Assembly (NCBI GenBank): GCA_944390745.1
Contig: CALXQK010000007.1
Span: 1-64,000, forward strand
Source: an uncultured Duodenibacillus sp.
Lineage (GTDB): Bacteria > Pseudomonadota > Gammaproteobacteria > Burkholderiales > Burkholderiaceae_F
DNA length: 64,000 nucleotides
Reading direction: 5' to 3'
Shown here: in pieces, positions 1 through 8,785 of the stretch
Position numbering within the stretch: the first letter of the stretch is position 1
Layout of the letters: each line of letters begins with the position of its first letter
Position numbers and translations under genes: made by a program
Notes under the pieces: model-generated
Seen by the model: only the letters and a program-made list of their open reading frames with translations
Told to the model about the DNA's origin: nothing
Databases searched by the model: none

Positions 1-1
1 G

Positions 2-751
2 GGCTACATCGACGCCGGCGCCCAGGCCACGCAGGTCAACATCTGGCGCCTGAACTCCAACACCATCTACTACGTCTCGCCCGTGTTCGCGGGCTTCAAG
101 CTCGGCGTGCAGTACAGCCTCACCGGCACCAACGACAAGGAGGCCGAGAAGCAGGGCGACAACAACACCTTCACCAACGTCGCGCTGCGCTGGGACGGCG
201 CCACCGCCCGCGCGATGCTCGCCTTTGAAATGGAGACCTTCGGCGACAACGAGGCTTACGACGATGCCGGAAACAAGTTCACCGATCGCCGCGACAACGC
301 CTACAACGTGAAGTTCGCCGGCGCCTGGAATCCCAACGGCGGTCCCGCGACGCTCTATCTGGGCGCGAGCTGGTACAAGAACTACAACGTGTTCTCCGAC
401 TCGACCTACGATGACGACAGCTACGTCATCTACGACCAGAACAGCACCGAGCGCCTTGAGGGCTACGCCGTCTTCGTGGGCGGCAAGTACACGATCGGCG
501 CGGCCGACCTTCTGGCGATGTTCCAGTACCTCGACGGCGAGAACAACGGCTATCTCGAGGGCTCGGGCCAGGACAAGGACTACAAGCGCTATGTGGCCTC
601 CATCGGCTGCCACTACCACTTCTCCAAGCGCACGATGCTCTACGCCATCGCCTCCTACGCGGACGGCACCGGCACGTTTGACGACCTGCAGGCCGACGGC
701 GCGGCAACCAACCGCTGGATGGGCCACCTCGGCCTGACGCACTTCTTCTAA
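2..751 (+). CDS. Gram-negative porin, C-terminal part (5' end outside window)
   Basis: The reading frame is open from base 2, so the gene begins upstream of the window and about 249 C-terminal residues are visible. They alternate short amphipathic beta strands with Asp/Asn/Gly-rich turns and end in THFF. A terminal Phe is the recognition signature for the BAM complex in trimeric outer-membrane porins, which points to a Porin_4/OmpC-like betaproteobacterial general porin that lets small hydrophilic solutes across the outer membrane. The signal peptide and the constriction loop are not in view, so pore selectivity cannot be judged. A strong hairpin terminator follows 27 bases after the stop, consistent with an abundant, separately transcribed mRNA. 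Confidence 0.88.
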   Translation, partial: GYIDAGAQATQVNIWRLNSNTIYYVSPVFAGFKLGVQYSLTGTNDKEAEKQGDNNTFTNVALRWDGATARAMLAFEMETFGDNEAYDDAGNKFTDRRDNAYNVKFAGAWNPNGGPATLYLGASWYKNYNVFSDSTYDDDSYVIYDQNSTERLEGYAVFVGGKYTIGAADLLAMFQYLDGENNGYLEGSGQDKDYKRYVASIGCHYHFSKRTMLYAIASYADGTGTFDDLQADGAATNRWMGHLGLTHFF

Positions 752-778
752 CCGGGCCCCGGACCCGGCTAGTAGAAT

Positions 779-862
779 CCCGCACGGGAGCGGCGCTTCA
801 GGCTGGGGAGGATTCCCTTCCCCCCTCGAGCGCCGCAACGTCCCGTGCGGGTTGTCGTTTTT
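779..862 (+). terminator. Long hairpin terminator after the porin gene
   Basis: An 11-bp perfect outer stem (779-789 with 841-851) is continued by an 8-bp inner stem (790-797 with 829-836) with a 4-base bulge, and is followed within 7 bases by five T residues. It is larger than most intrinsic terminators and would also protect the 3' end of the porin mRNA. Confidence 0.8.
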
Positions 863-893
863 CTCTTGAGCCCGCGCACCGCGCCTTGACGCT

Positions 894-2126
894 ATGAGAA
901 AGAACGAATCCCTGAGTCCGCACCGAGCCTCCCCCGGAGTTCTGCACCTGGTTGCAGCCTGCGCCGCGGGCCCCTTTCTGGACGGCTACTCAACAGCCTC
1001 GGCGGCGTTTTTGATCGCGCTCATCGATGCGCTCTCCGTCTGGGAAACGGCGCTCTTTACGAGCCTTTATCTGACGGGCACCATCGTCGGCGCACTCGTC
1101 ACGGGAGCGGTCGCCGACCGCACGGGAAGACGCCGCCCCGCCCTGGCGGCCATGGCGCTCACGGCAATCGTTGCGGCGCTGGCGGCCGTCTCGCAGGCGC
1201 TGGCCGCGCTGCTGGTCATGCGCCTTGCCACCGGCTTTTTGCTGTGCGGAGACTACCCGGTCGGCCAGGCGCTCGTCGTGGAGCTTGCGCCCGAGCACAA
1301 GCGCCCGGGCGCGCTCTCGTCGCTGATGCTTGCCTGGTACTTCGGGGCGCTCTCGGCCGTGGCGCTTGCCGTTCCCGTCGTCGAGGGCGGCCTGCACTGG
1401 AGTCTCTTTCTCTGGGCCGAGGCGGCGGCAGCCGCCGCTGCGCTCATTCTGCGGCTGGGCATTCCCGAGTCGCCGCTGTGGCTCAAGAGCCGCCGCAGCG
1501 CCGCAGCCCGGGACGCCTCCGGCGGCGAGAGCTTCTCGCTGCGCGCGCTCACCTCGGCCATCTCCCGCAGCCGCAGCGCCTTTTTCTTTTGCTGCGCCTT
1601 CTGGCTGTGCCAGACGATTCCAGGCACGATCATGATGACCTACAGCCCGACCATCCTGCACAGCCTCACGGGCACGCAGGACGCCGTCGTGCAGATGGCG
1701 CTCATCTACGGGTGCTTTCTGATCGGCATCCTTCCCTCGGGAAGCCGCTGGTTTCGAAACCATCTCAAGACCGTGCTGCTGCTCACCTTCGTCATGATGG
1801 CCGCCGGCATTCTCGGCGTGCTGGTCTTCGGACGCACAAGCACGGCGCTCACCAACATCTCCTTTGTGGTCTTTGCGCTCAGCTACGGGCTGCAGTCGGC
1901 GCTGGACTTCGTCTACCCCAACCTGCTCTTCAAGGACGGGGCGCGCGCCTGGCTTGTCGGCGCCGTCACCGCCATCTCGCGCATCGGTGCGGCCGGCGCG
2001 GCCTTCCTCTATCCCCCGCTTGCCGAGATCCTTGACCTGACAACGCTCTTTTGCTGCGGGCTGCTCGTGCTTGCAGCGGGCTTTTTCATCGGCTGGCGCA
2101 TGGCGCCCGCCGACGCTGCGGCCTAG
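894..2126 (+). CDS. MFS transporter, metabolite:H+ symporter type
   Basis: This 410-residue protein is almost entirely hydrophobic with about 12 predicted membrane segments. The loop after the second segment carries the MFS motif A (DRTGRRRP), and the end of the N-terminal half carries PESPLWL, a signature shared by the sugar-porter and aromatic-acid/metabolite:H+ symporter families. It probably imports a small organic acid or sugar-like solute with protons across the inner membrane; the substrate cannot be read from the sequence. It is a single gene between the porin and rsmI. Its stop codon overlaps that of the convergent rsmI in a shared CTAG, so the two transcripts run into each other. 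Confidence 0.8.
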   Translation: MRKNESLSPHRASPGVLHLVAACAAGPFLDGYSTASAAFLIALIDALSVWETALFTSLYLTGTIVGALVTGAVADRTGRRRPALAAMALTAIVAALAAVSQALAALLVMRLATGFLLCGDYPVGQALVVELAPEHKRPGALSSLMLAWYFGALSAVALAVPVVEGGLHWSLFLWAEAAAAAAALILRLGIPESPLWLKSRRSAAARDASGGESFSLRALTSAISRSRSAFFFCCAFWLCQTIPGTIMMTYSPTILHSLTGTQDAVVQMALIYGCFLIGILPSGSRWFRNHLKTVLLLTFVMMAAGILGVLVFGRTSTALTNISFVVFALSYGLQSALDFVYPNLLFKDGARAWLVGAVTAISRIGAAGAAFLYPPLAEILDLTTLFCCGLLVLAAGFFIGWRMAPADAAA

Positions 2127-2983
2127 CGCCCGGCGCCTTCAATCAGCCGATAAATCGCGTCGCGCTTAAGCCCCGTGACGCGGGCGGCCAGGGCCGCCGC
2201 CCTTGAGGGCGGCAGCTCCCGGGCCACGGCGTCAAGCCAGGCGCGGTCGCGCTCGGAGAGCTCCGTTTCGGAGGTCTCGCGCATGTCCACGGCAATGACG
2301 TATTCGCCGCGCGGCTCATGCTGCGCGGCCCAGGCCGCAAGCGCAGCGGCCGGCATGCTCGAGAAGGTTTCAAAGCGCTTGGTGAGCTCACGGGCCACCA
2401 CCACGGTGCGCTCGGCCTCAAGGGCCGCCCCCAGGTCGGTGAGCAGCTCGCGGATGCGGTGCGGAGCCTCATAGAGCACGAAGGCATCCTCGCGTGCGGC
2501 AAGACTCTTGAGCGCCTCGCGGCGCGCCTTGCCGCCGGGCGGCACGAACCCGGCGAAGGTGAAGCGGTAGGACTGCAGGCCGCTTGCGCTCAGGGCGGCG
2601 ACGACAGCGCTTGCGCCCGGCACGGGCGAGACCGCAAACCCCGCCGCCCGCACCAGCTGCACGGCGCGGGCGCCCGGGTCGCTTACCGCCGGCGTGCCGG
2701 CGTCGGTCACAAGCGCCACGCGCTGTCCGGCGCGCAGCCGCTCGATGAGCCGCTCGGCCGCGGCATGCTCGTTGTGCTCGTGCACGCTCACCGTGGGCGT
2801 GCTGATGCCGTAGCGGTCAAGGAGCTTGCGCGTCTCGCGCGTGTCCTCGCAGGCGATGACGTCGCACAGGTCAAGAACCCAGAGCGCCCGGAGCGTGATG
2901 TCGGCCGCGTTGCCGATGGGAAGCCCTACAATATAGAGCGTTGATCCCCTGAACGACTGCTGCGCGAGCATGGCGCACTGCAT
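2123..2983 (-). CDS. rsmI: 16S rRNA (cytidine-1402-2'-O)-methyltransferase RsmI
   Basis: RsmI 2'-O-methylates C1402 in the decoding centre of 16S rRNA using SAM. The 286-residue product has the family N-terminus LYIVGLPIGN (normally TLYVVATPIGN), then ACEDTRETRKLLDRYGI and VTDAGTPAVSDPG, the tetrapyrrole-methylase fold motifs. Length matches the family (280-290 aa). An open frame continues upstream for another 180 codons, but that part is the antisense of the Ala/Pro-rich lppC 5' end, so the start is set at the ATG at 2983 (a second ATG lies 12 bases inside). Neither start has a clear Shine-Dalgarno. The gene is divergent from lppC, the arrangement commonly seen in proteobacteria. Confidence 0.93.
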   Translation of the reverse strand: MQCAMLAQQSFRGSTLYIVGLPIGNAADITLRALWVLDLCDVIACEDTRETRKLLDRYGISTPTVSVHEHNEHAAAERLIERLRAGQRVALVTDAGTPAVSDPGARAVQLVRAAGFAVSPVPGASAVVAALSASGLQSYRFTFAGFVPPGGKARREALKSLAAREDAFVLYEAPHRIRELLTDLGAALEAERTVVVARELTKRFETFSSMPAAALAAWAAQHEPRGEYVIAVDMRETSETELSERDRAWLDAVARELPPSRAAALAARVTGLKRDAIYRLIEGAGR

Positions 2984-3077
2984 CAGAGCGTTGTCGGAGA
3001 ACCGAACCCCGCCGTCATTGCCGGCTGCGGGCTCCAATGCCTCTGCCTCTCCCCGATTTTGACTAAAACTCGATCGC

Positions 3078-5147
3078 ATGTTCTCTCGTTGCCTTCTTGC
3101 TGGCCTGCTGCCGGCCCTTTTTGCCGGCGCGACCGCCTGTGCGCATGCCCAGGCGACAGCCGTTGAAACTCCGGGCGCCGCACCCGCAGCGGCCGCTGCG
3201 CCCGCCCCGGTTGTCCCCGAGGAATTCACCCTTTCAGCGCCGATGGCCGGGCCTTCCGTGCCCGTCATCACGGCGCCCGGGGCCGCGCCTGCCGCAGCCC
3301 CCTCAACGCAGCCGGCTGCAGTGCAGCCCGCCCCGGCGCAGCCCGCCGCAGCACAGCACTTTGAATCGTCGTCGATGCCCGCGCAGCCTGCAGCCGCCCC
3401 GGCCTCCTCGGCCGCCCCGGCCGCGCCCTCAGGCGCGGCAGAGCCGGCCGCCCCTGCGCAGGCGGCAGCCGCACCAACGTCAGCTGATCCGCTCGGCGCC
3501 CTCATCTCGGGTCTGGCCGCTCCGGTCAAGCTTGCCTTTTTGCTGCCCGAGGCCGACTCCCCCTTCGAGGGACCCTCGCAGGAGGTTCTGCAGGGCGTTC
3601 TCGCGGCAAATTATGCATCAGCCTCCCCGATTGAAGTGCTGCTCGTGCGCCCCAGGGCCGGCGAGTCCATAGCCGGCATGGTCCGGCGCGCGGCGATGGC
3701 AGGCGCCATGGCTGCAATCGGGCCGCTTGACCGAAGCAAGCTCGCCGAGCTTGCGGCGCTTGACTACCTGCCGCTTCCGGTTGTGGCGCTCAACCAGATC
3801 GATCTGGACACGGCCGTTGCGCTTTCGCCCGAGGAAATCGCGCAGAAGCGCCAGCAGCTTGAGGCGCGGCGCGCCTCCGAGCAGCACCTGCGCGACCTCA
3901 TCATCGCCGAGACCAACGAGGCGCTCGGCGAGAGCTCCGGGCAGCAGGACAAGTCGGGCGGCATCAAGACCCGCTCGACCGTGCCGGGGCTTGTGTTTGC
4001 CGAGGAGCTGGCGGTGAGCACCGTCCGCTATGAACCCGTCGCGTTCCCGCGCGGCCTTCTGATGCTGGGGCTTTCAATGGAGGATGACGCCGCACGCGTG
4101 GCGCGCCTCGGCCTGGCGGCGCTGCCGCCCACCACAAGCAAGGGCACCCGGCCCAAGGTTCTGCTTCTGGACTACGACAAGCCGCTCGAAAAGCGCGTTT
4201 CAGCGGCCTTTGAGCACACGCTCGTGGCCGCAGGCTACGCGCCCGACCGCCTCACCGTCGACCTGTCGCAGTTTCAGCGCGTGAGCAAGTTCTTCGACCT
4301 TGCAATCGAGCGGCTTGACGCCAGCGAGTTCAACGAGGCCCTGATCGACCAGGAGGCCGACCCCGTGGGCTGGCGCCAGCAGCAGATCCGGATCCGCCGC
4401 CTGAAGGCCGCCAAGCGCGCCCGGGCGGCGCTCGCCGAGCCCCCGTACCACGCGGTCTTTCTCGCCATGGATGCCAAGACCGCCTCCCTCATCCGGTCCC
4501 GCCTTCCGATGCGCAGCCGCATCTGGGGCGCGCCCATGATCAACCCGGGCGACCCCAGAAACGACCCCCAGGCCCAGGCCATGACCTACGACCTGCTGCA
4601 GGTGGCCTTTGTCGACAGCCCTCTGGTGCTTGACTTTGATGCAGAGGAGTTTGAAGACCTCTACAGGGTTCCGGCGCCGCAGACGACGGTCCAGAAGCGC
4701 CTGTTTGCGCTCGGGGCCGACGCCTTTGAGGCGGCGCTTTCCATCGCGCACGGCACAAGCTCGGCCTCCTTTGACGGTCTTCTCGGCACCATCGCCTACA
4801 ACCTCACGCTCTCGCCCAAGGCCGAGCGGCGCGGCCAGACGGCCATGATCTTCGGCGGCGAGCTGCGCGTGATGAATGAAAACGACGTGGTCGACTTCGA
4901 GAGCGTGAAGACCAACTCGCGGCGCATGCGCGCGCAGGCGCGCTCCTACGAGCGGCTACACCGCGAGGCGCAGCGCGCCGCGCGCGAGGCCGGCACGCTC
5001 ATCGACGAGAGCTCCGGGGCCGCCCCGGCCGAGTCCTTTGACAACTACAACTTCTCGGGCGGGGACGCCGCCTCCGACACGCAGGCCGGCGATTCTGCCG
5101 AGGCCGGCGCCGCGGCGCCGGAGGCCTCCGCAGCCGCGCTCCCATAG
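3078..5147 (+). CDS. lppC: LppC/LpoA-family penicillin-binding protein activator
   Basis: This 689-residue protein has a signal-peptide-like N-terminus (residues 1-25), an Ala/Pro-rich linker (about 25-135) and a C-terminal periplasmic-binding-protein-like domain starting near FLLPEADSPFEGPSQEVLQG. The later segments HAVFLAMDAKTASLIRS and IWGAPMINPGD are typical of LppC (PF04348). LpoA homologues activate peptidoglycan synthase PBP1A from the outer membrane. The usual lipobox is weak: GATAC ends the signal region but lacks the Leu at -3, so lipidation is uncertain. The N-terminal TPR domain of E. coli LpoA appears to be replaced by the disordered linker. A strong terminator follows. Confidence 0.82.
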   Translation: MFSRCLLAGLLPALFAGATACAHAQATAVETPGAAPAAAAAPAPVVPEEFTLSAPMAGPSVPVITAPGAAPAAAPSTQPAAVQPAPAQPAAAQHFESSSMPAQPAAAPASSAAPAAPSGAAEPAAPAQAAAAPTSADPLGALISGLAAPVKLAFLLPEADSPFEGPSQEVLQGVLAANYASASPIEVLLVRPRAGESIAGMVRRAAMAGAMAAIGPLDRSKLAELAALDYLPLPVVALNQIDLDTAVALSPEEIAQKRQQLEARRASEQHLRDLIIAETNEALGESSGQQDKSGGIKTRSTVPGLVFAEELAVSTVRYEPVAFPRGLLMLGLSMEDDAARVARLGLAALPPTTSKGTRPKVLLLDYDKPLEKRVSAAFEHTLVAAGYAPDRLTVDLSQFQRVSKFFDLAIERLDASEFNEALIDQEADPVGWRQQQIRIRRLKAAKRARAALAEPPYHAVFLAMDAKTASLIRSRLPMRSRIWGAPMINPGDPRNDPQAQAMTYDLLQVAFVDSPLVLDFDAEEFEDLYRVPAPQTTVQKRLFALGADAFEAALSIAHGTSSASFDGLLGTIAYNLTLSPKAERRGQTAMIFGGELRVMNENDVVDFESVKTNSRRMRAQARSYERLHREAQRAAREAGTLIDESSGAAPAESFDNYNFSGGDAASDTQAGDSAEAGAAAPEASAAALP

Positions 5148-5177
5148 AGCCCCCGCAGGCCCTTGCTCCTAAGGCAT

Positions 5178-5214
5178 CGGGGCGCAGGACGAAAGACCCT
5201 GCGCCCCGGTTTTT
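5178..5214 (+). terminator. Intrinsic terminator after lppC
   Basis: An 11-bp perfect GC-rich stem (5178-5188 with 5198-5208) is followed almost at once by five T residues. Confidence 0.88.
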
Positions 5215-5259
5215 GGCGCCAGGCCGCCTTGAGATCCACTTTTTGCGCCCGCTTCAATC

Positions 5260-7125
5260 ATGTCCATCATCACGCTTTCGGATGCCGAACTCGCCTGGGG
5301 CGATCTGCCGCTTCTCGACCATGCCGCCATGAGCCTTGAGGCCGGCGAGCGCGTCGGCCTCATCGGCCGCAACGGCACGGGAAAAAGTTCGCTGCTGCAG
5401 GTGATTGCCGGCGTCGAAAAGCTCGACGCCGGCGAGATTCGCCGCGCCGACGGGCTGCGGCGAATCTATGTCGAGCAGGAGCCCTTTCTGCCGCCGGCCC
5501 CGACGCTGCGCGACTCGCTTGTCGCCCGGGGGCGGCTCGAGGAGATCGCCGACGACCGCGACAAGTGGACGGCGCTCGCGCGGCTTGACGAGTATCTGCA
5601 AAAGCTCGGCGTCAGGGCGCATCTTGAGCCCGCCGCGGCCTCCGGAGGCGAAAAAAAGCGCGCGGCCCTGGCGCTTGCGCTCAGCATGAAGCCCGATCTG
5701 CTGCTGCTCGATGAGCCCACCAACCATCTTGACGTCGACACCATCCTCGCGCTTGAGGACATTCTCAAGAGCGAGTACCGCAACGGCCGCACGCTCATGG
5801 TGATCACGCACGACCGGGCGTTTCTCGACGACGTGGCCACGCGCATTCTGGAGCTTGACCGCGGCGTGCTGCGCAGCTACCCGGGAAACTTTGCAGCCTA
5901 TGAGGCGCGCAAGAACGACGAGCTTGCGGCCGAGGAGCTGCAGCGCGCCCGCTTCGACAAGTTCTGGGCGCAGGAGGAGGTGTGGATCCGCAAGGGAATC
6001 GAGGCGCGCCGCACGCGCAACGAAGGCCGCGTCCGCCGCCTTGAGGCCCTGCGGCGCGAACGCGCCGCAAGGCGCGAGCGGCTCGGCCAGATCAGCCTCT
6101 CGATCGACGCCGGGGAAAAGAGCGGCAGGATCGTGGCCGAGGCCGAGGGCCTCACCAAGTCCTTCGGCGACAGAACCATCGTCAGGGATCTCAACTTCAA
6201 GCTCATGCGCGGCGACAAGCTCGGTCTTGTCGGCCCCAACGGCGCAGGCAAGTCCACGCTCATCAAGCTGCTGCTCGGGACGCTCGCGCCCGATGCCGGG
6301 ACGGTCAGGCTCGGCACCAACCTGCGCATCGCCTACTTCGACCAGCTGCGCGAGCAGCTTGACCTCAGCAAGACCGTGGCCGAAACCATCAGTCCGGGCA
6401 GCGAGTGGGTGGAGATCGCCGGCGTCAGAAAGCACATCATGAGCTATCTCGGCGACTTTCTCTTTGCCCCGCACCGGGCGGATGTGCCCGTCTCAAACCT
6501 CTCGGGCGGCGAGAGAAACCGCCTGCTTCTGGCGCGGCTTTTTGCGCTTCCGGCCAACCTTCTCGTTCTGGACGAGCCCACCAACGATCTTGACATCGAC
6601 TCGCTCGAGCTGCTTGAGGAGACGCTGGAAAACTACCCCGGCACCATCATTCTCGTCAGTCACGACCGCCGCTTTCTCGACGACGTCGTCACGCAGGTGC
6701 TCGCGCCGGTGAACTATGCAAGCCCCGACGGCCGCTGGATGGAGTTTGTCGGCGGCTACGAGGACTGGGTGCGGCAGCGCCCGCCCCTGCCCCAGAGCAC
6801 GGCTCCCGCAGCCGCAGAGCGTGCGGCAAAACCGGCAAGACCCCGCCCGGCGCGCGAAGAAAAGCTGCGCATGAGCTTCAAGGAAGCCCGCGAGCTTGAG
6901 ATGCTTCCCGGCCAGATTGAAGCGCTTGAGGCCGAGCAGGAGGCGCTCATGCAGCGCATGAGCGCGGCCGATTACTTCAAGAGCGACATCGCCGCGCAGC
7001 AGGCCGACAAGGCGCGCGCCGAGGCGCTTCCAGCTCTCATTGAGGCGGCCTACGGCCGCTGGGAGGAGCTCGCGCAGAAGGCCGAGCGCTGCGCGCAGCA
7101 GGACTCCCGGCAGAAAACCGGATAA
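5260..7125 (+). CDS. uup: ABC-F ATPase, Uup subfamily
   Basis: The 621-residue soluble protein has two ABC ATPase domains: Walker A GRNGTGKSS near residue 37 and GPNGAGKST near 325, signatures SGGEKKR and SGGERNR, and Walker B LLLDEPTNHLD and LVLDEPTNDLD. A charged linker between the domains (about 210-285) and a C-terminal coiled-coil segment (about 530-615) separate it from transport ATPases. The C-terminal extension is characteristic of Uup, a ribosome- and DNA-associated ABC-F protein linked to precise excision of transposons and ribosome quality control. There is no membrane partner nearby. The start ATG lacks an obvious Shine-Dalgarno. Confidence 0.88.
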   Translation: MSIITLSDAELAWGDLPLLDHAAMSLEAGERVGLIGRNGTGKSSLLQVIAGVEKLDAGEIRRADGLRRIYVEQEPFLPPAPTLRDSLVARGRLEEIADDRDKWTALARLDEYLQKLGVRAHLEPAAASGGEKKRAALALALSMKPDLLLLDEPTNHLDVDTILALEDILKSEYRNGRTLMVITHDRAFLDDVATRILELDRGVLRSYPGNFAAYEARKNDELAAEELQRARFDKFWAQEEVWIRKGIEARRTRNEGRVRRLEALRRERAARRERLGQISLSIDAGEKSGRIVAEAEGLTKSFGDRTIVRDLNFKLMRGDKLGLVGPNGAGKSTLIKLLLGTLAPDAGTVRLGTNLRIAYFDQLREQLDLSKTVAETISPGSEWVEIAGVRKHIMSYLGDFLFAPHRADVPVSNLSGGERNRLLLARLFALPANLLVLDEPTNDLDIDSLELLEETLENYPGTIILVSHDRRFLDDVVTQVLAPVNYASPDGRWMEFVGGYEDWVRQRPPLPQSTAPAAAERAAKPARPRPAREEKLRMSFKEARELEMLPGQIEALEAEQEALMQRMSAADYFKSDIAAQQADKARAEALPALIEAAYGRWEELAQKAERCAQQDSRQKTG

Positions 7126-7245
7126 GACGGGCGGTCCCGGGGGCGGTTTGCACGCCGCACCATGCGGGCCTCCCGGCTTTTGCGTCAAAATGCCCCCTGG
7201 CGCCTCCGCACCGGGAGGCGCTGCTCAACCCTTCCGCCAAGGATC

Positions 7246-8736
7246 ATGCTCGAGAACCTTCTTGCAAGCGACAATCTCTGGATTGCAGCCGTCGGCGCCG
7301 GCGCCTTTGCGCTGCAGATCACGCTCGCGCTTCTGGTCATTCTGCGCGTCATCATGACGCGCCACCCGCCCGGAAGCGCGTTTGCCTGGATCATGCTCAC
7401 CGTGGCGCTGCCCTACGTCGGGTTCTTTCTGTACGTGCTGATCGGCGAGCGGCCGATCGGCCGCTGGCGCGCCTACAAGCTCAAGCACATCCTCAACGCC
7501 TGGGATCGCGTGCATGAAAAGGAGCGGCGCCGCCAGCTGCAGCAGGCAGCGGAATTTCCAGGCAGCCAGCGCCACCGCGGACTGGTGGCGCTGGCGCAGA
7601 AGCTCGGCGACCTGCCCATGACGCGCGGCTCGCGGCTTGAGCTGATCGGCGACTCGTTTCATGCCCTGGAGCGGATGCTCGAGGACGTGCGCCGCGCCCG
7701 CAGCTCAATTTCAATGGAGTTCTACATCTGGAGCCTCGGCGGCAGAAGCGACGAGATTGCGCAGGCCGTGATCGAGGCCGCCGAGCGCGGCGTCGTCTGC
7801 CGCATTCTGGTCGACGACGTCGGCAGCCGGCAGTTTCTCCGCTCGCCCTGGCCCGCAAAAATGCTTGCCGCGGGCGTGCACTTCAACCGCGCGCTTCCCA
7901 TTCACTTTCTCTCGCTCACCAAGGGGCGCGCCGATCTGCGGCTGCACCGAAAGACCGTGATCATCGACGACGCGGTCGGCTACACGGGCAGCCTCAACAT
8001 GATCGACCCGGACGTCTTCAACGTGAGCGAGGGCGTCGGGGAATGGATCGACGCCATGGTGCGCGTCGAGGGCACGGCGGTCGCGCACCTCAACGAGGTC
8101 TTTTTCTTTGACTGGGCGCTGCAGCCCGACGACGAGGGGCGCCCGCCCGTGTATGCCGGAGGCATCCGGCAGACGCCTGCCGCGGGATCAGCCGCGGTCA
8201 CCGTGGTGCCTTCGGGCCCCACGACGGTTGACGACGCCAACAAGCGCCTGATCATCGAGGCCATCAACTGCGCCCGCAGCCACGTGCTGCTCACCACGCC
8301 GTACTTCGTGCCCGACGAGTCGCTGGTGCTTGCCATCCAGAACGCCTCCCTGCGCGGCGTCGAGGTGCGGCTGTGCGTGCCCGAGCGCTGCGACTCGAAG
8401 TTCGTGAGCTGGGCAAGCCGCCGCTACTTCAGCGACCTCATGGACTGCGGCGTGAAGATTCTGCTATTCAGGGACGGCGTGCTGCACACCAAGGCGATCA
8501 CGGTCGACGACGACTTTGCGCTCTTTGGCACGGTTAACCTCGACAACCGCAGCCTGCACCTGAACTTCGAGATGATGCTGCTTGTCTTTGACAGAGACTT
8601 CGTGCACAGCCTCGCGCAGCTGCAGCGCGGCTACGAGCGGCGCGCCGCGCAGCTGCAGCCGATCCTGTGGCACAAGCGAAGCCGCCTGCAGCGCTTCCTC
8701 GAGGGGCTGTTCTACCTGTGCTCGCCGCTGCTCTAG
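7246..8736 (+). CDS. cls: Cardiolipin synthase (phospholipase D superfamily)
   Basis: This 496-residue inner-membrane enzyme would condense two phosphatidylglycerols (or PG and PE) into cardiolipin. Two N-terminal membrane segments (about residues 12-35 and 45-65) form the PLDc_N region. Two HKD catalytic motifs follow: LHRKTVIIDD near 230 and LHTKAITVDD near 413. The open frame extends 84 bases further upstream, but the ATG at 7246 is preceded by AAGGA at proper distance and begins a ClsA-like N-terminus, so it is preferred. Length agrees with ClsA (about 480-500 aa). Confidence 0.9.
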   Translation: MLENLLASDNLWIAAVGAGAFALQITLALLVILRVIMTRHPPGSAFAWIMLTVALPYVGFFLYVLIGERPIGRWRAYKLKHILNAWDRVHEKERRRQLQQAAEFPGSQRHRGLVALAQKLGDLPMTRGSRLELIGDSFHALERMLEDVRRARSSISMEFYIWSLGGRSDEIAQAVIEAAERGVVCRILVDDVGSRQFLRSPWPAKMLAAGVHFNRALPIHFLSLTKGRADLRLHRKTVIIDDAVGYTGSLNMIDPDVFNVSEGVGEWIDAMVRVEGTAVAHLNEVFFFDWALQPDDEGRPPVYAGGIRQTPAAGSAAVTVVPSGPTTVDDANKRLIIEAINCARSHVLLTTPYFVPDESLVLAIQNASLRGVEVRLCVPERCDSKFVSWASRRYFSDLMDCGVKILLFRDGVLHTKAITVDDDFALFGTVNLDNRSLHLNFEMMLLVFDRDFVHSLAQLQRGYERRAAQLQPILWHKRSRLQRFLEGLFYLCSPLL

Positions 8737-8750
8737 CCCGGCCGGGCCGT

Positions 8751-8768
8751 CGTGCGGCGCGCCGCACG
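8751..8768. repeat. 18-bp perfect palindrome between convergent cls and gpmI
   Basis: CGTGCGGCGC followed by its continuation GCCGCACG is self-complementary with no loop bases to spare. It lies in the 49-base gap between the two convergent stop codons. It has no T tract directly after it, so it is at best a weak bidirectional terminator. Confidence 0.5.
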
Positions 8769-8785
8769 GCGGCGGGCGTCCCTCT

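Noticed and set aside
2984-3529. N-terminal extension of RsmI by about 180 residues
   Set aside because: The extension is Ala/Gly-rich and is the exact antisense of the lppC signal peptide and Ala/Pro-rich linker. RsmI homologues start near 2983.
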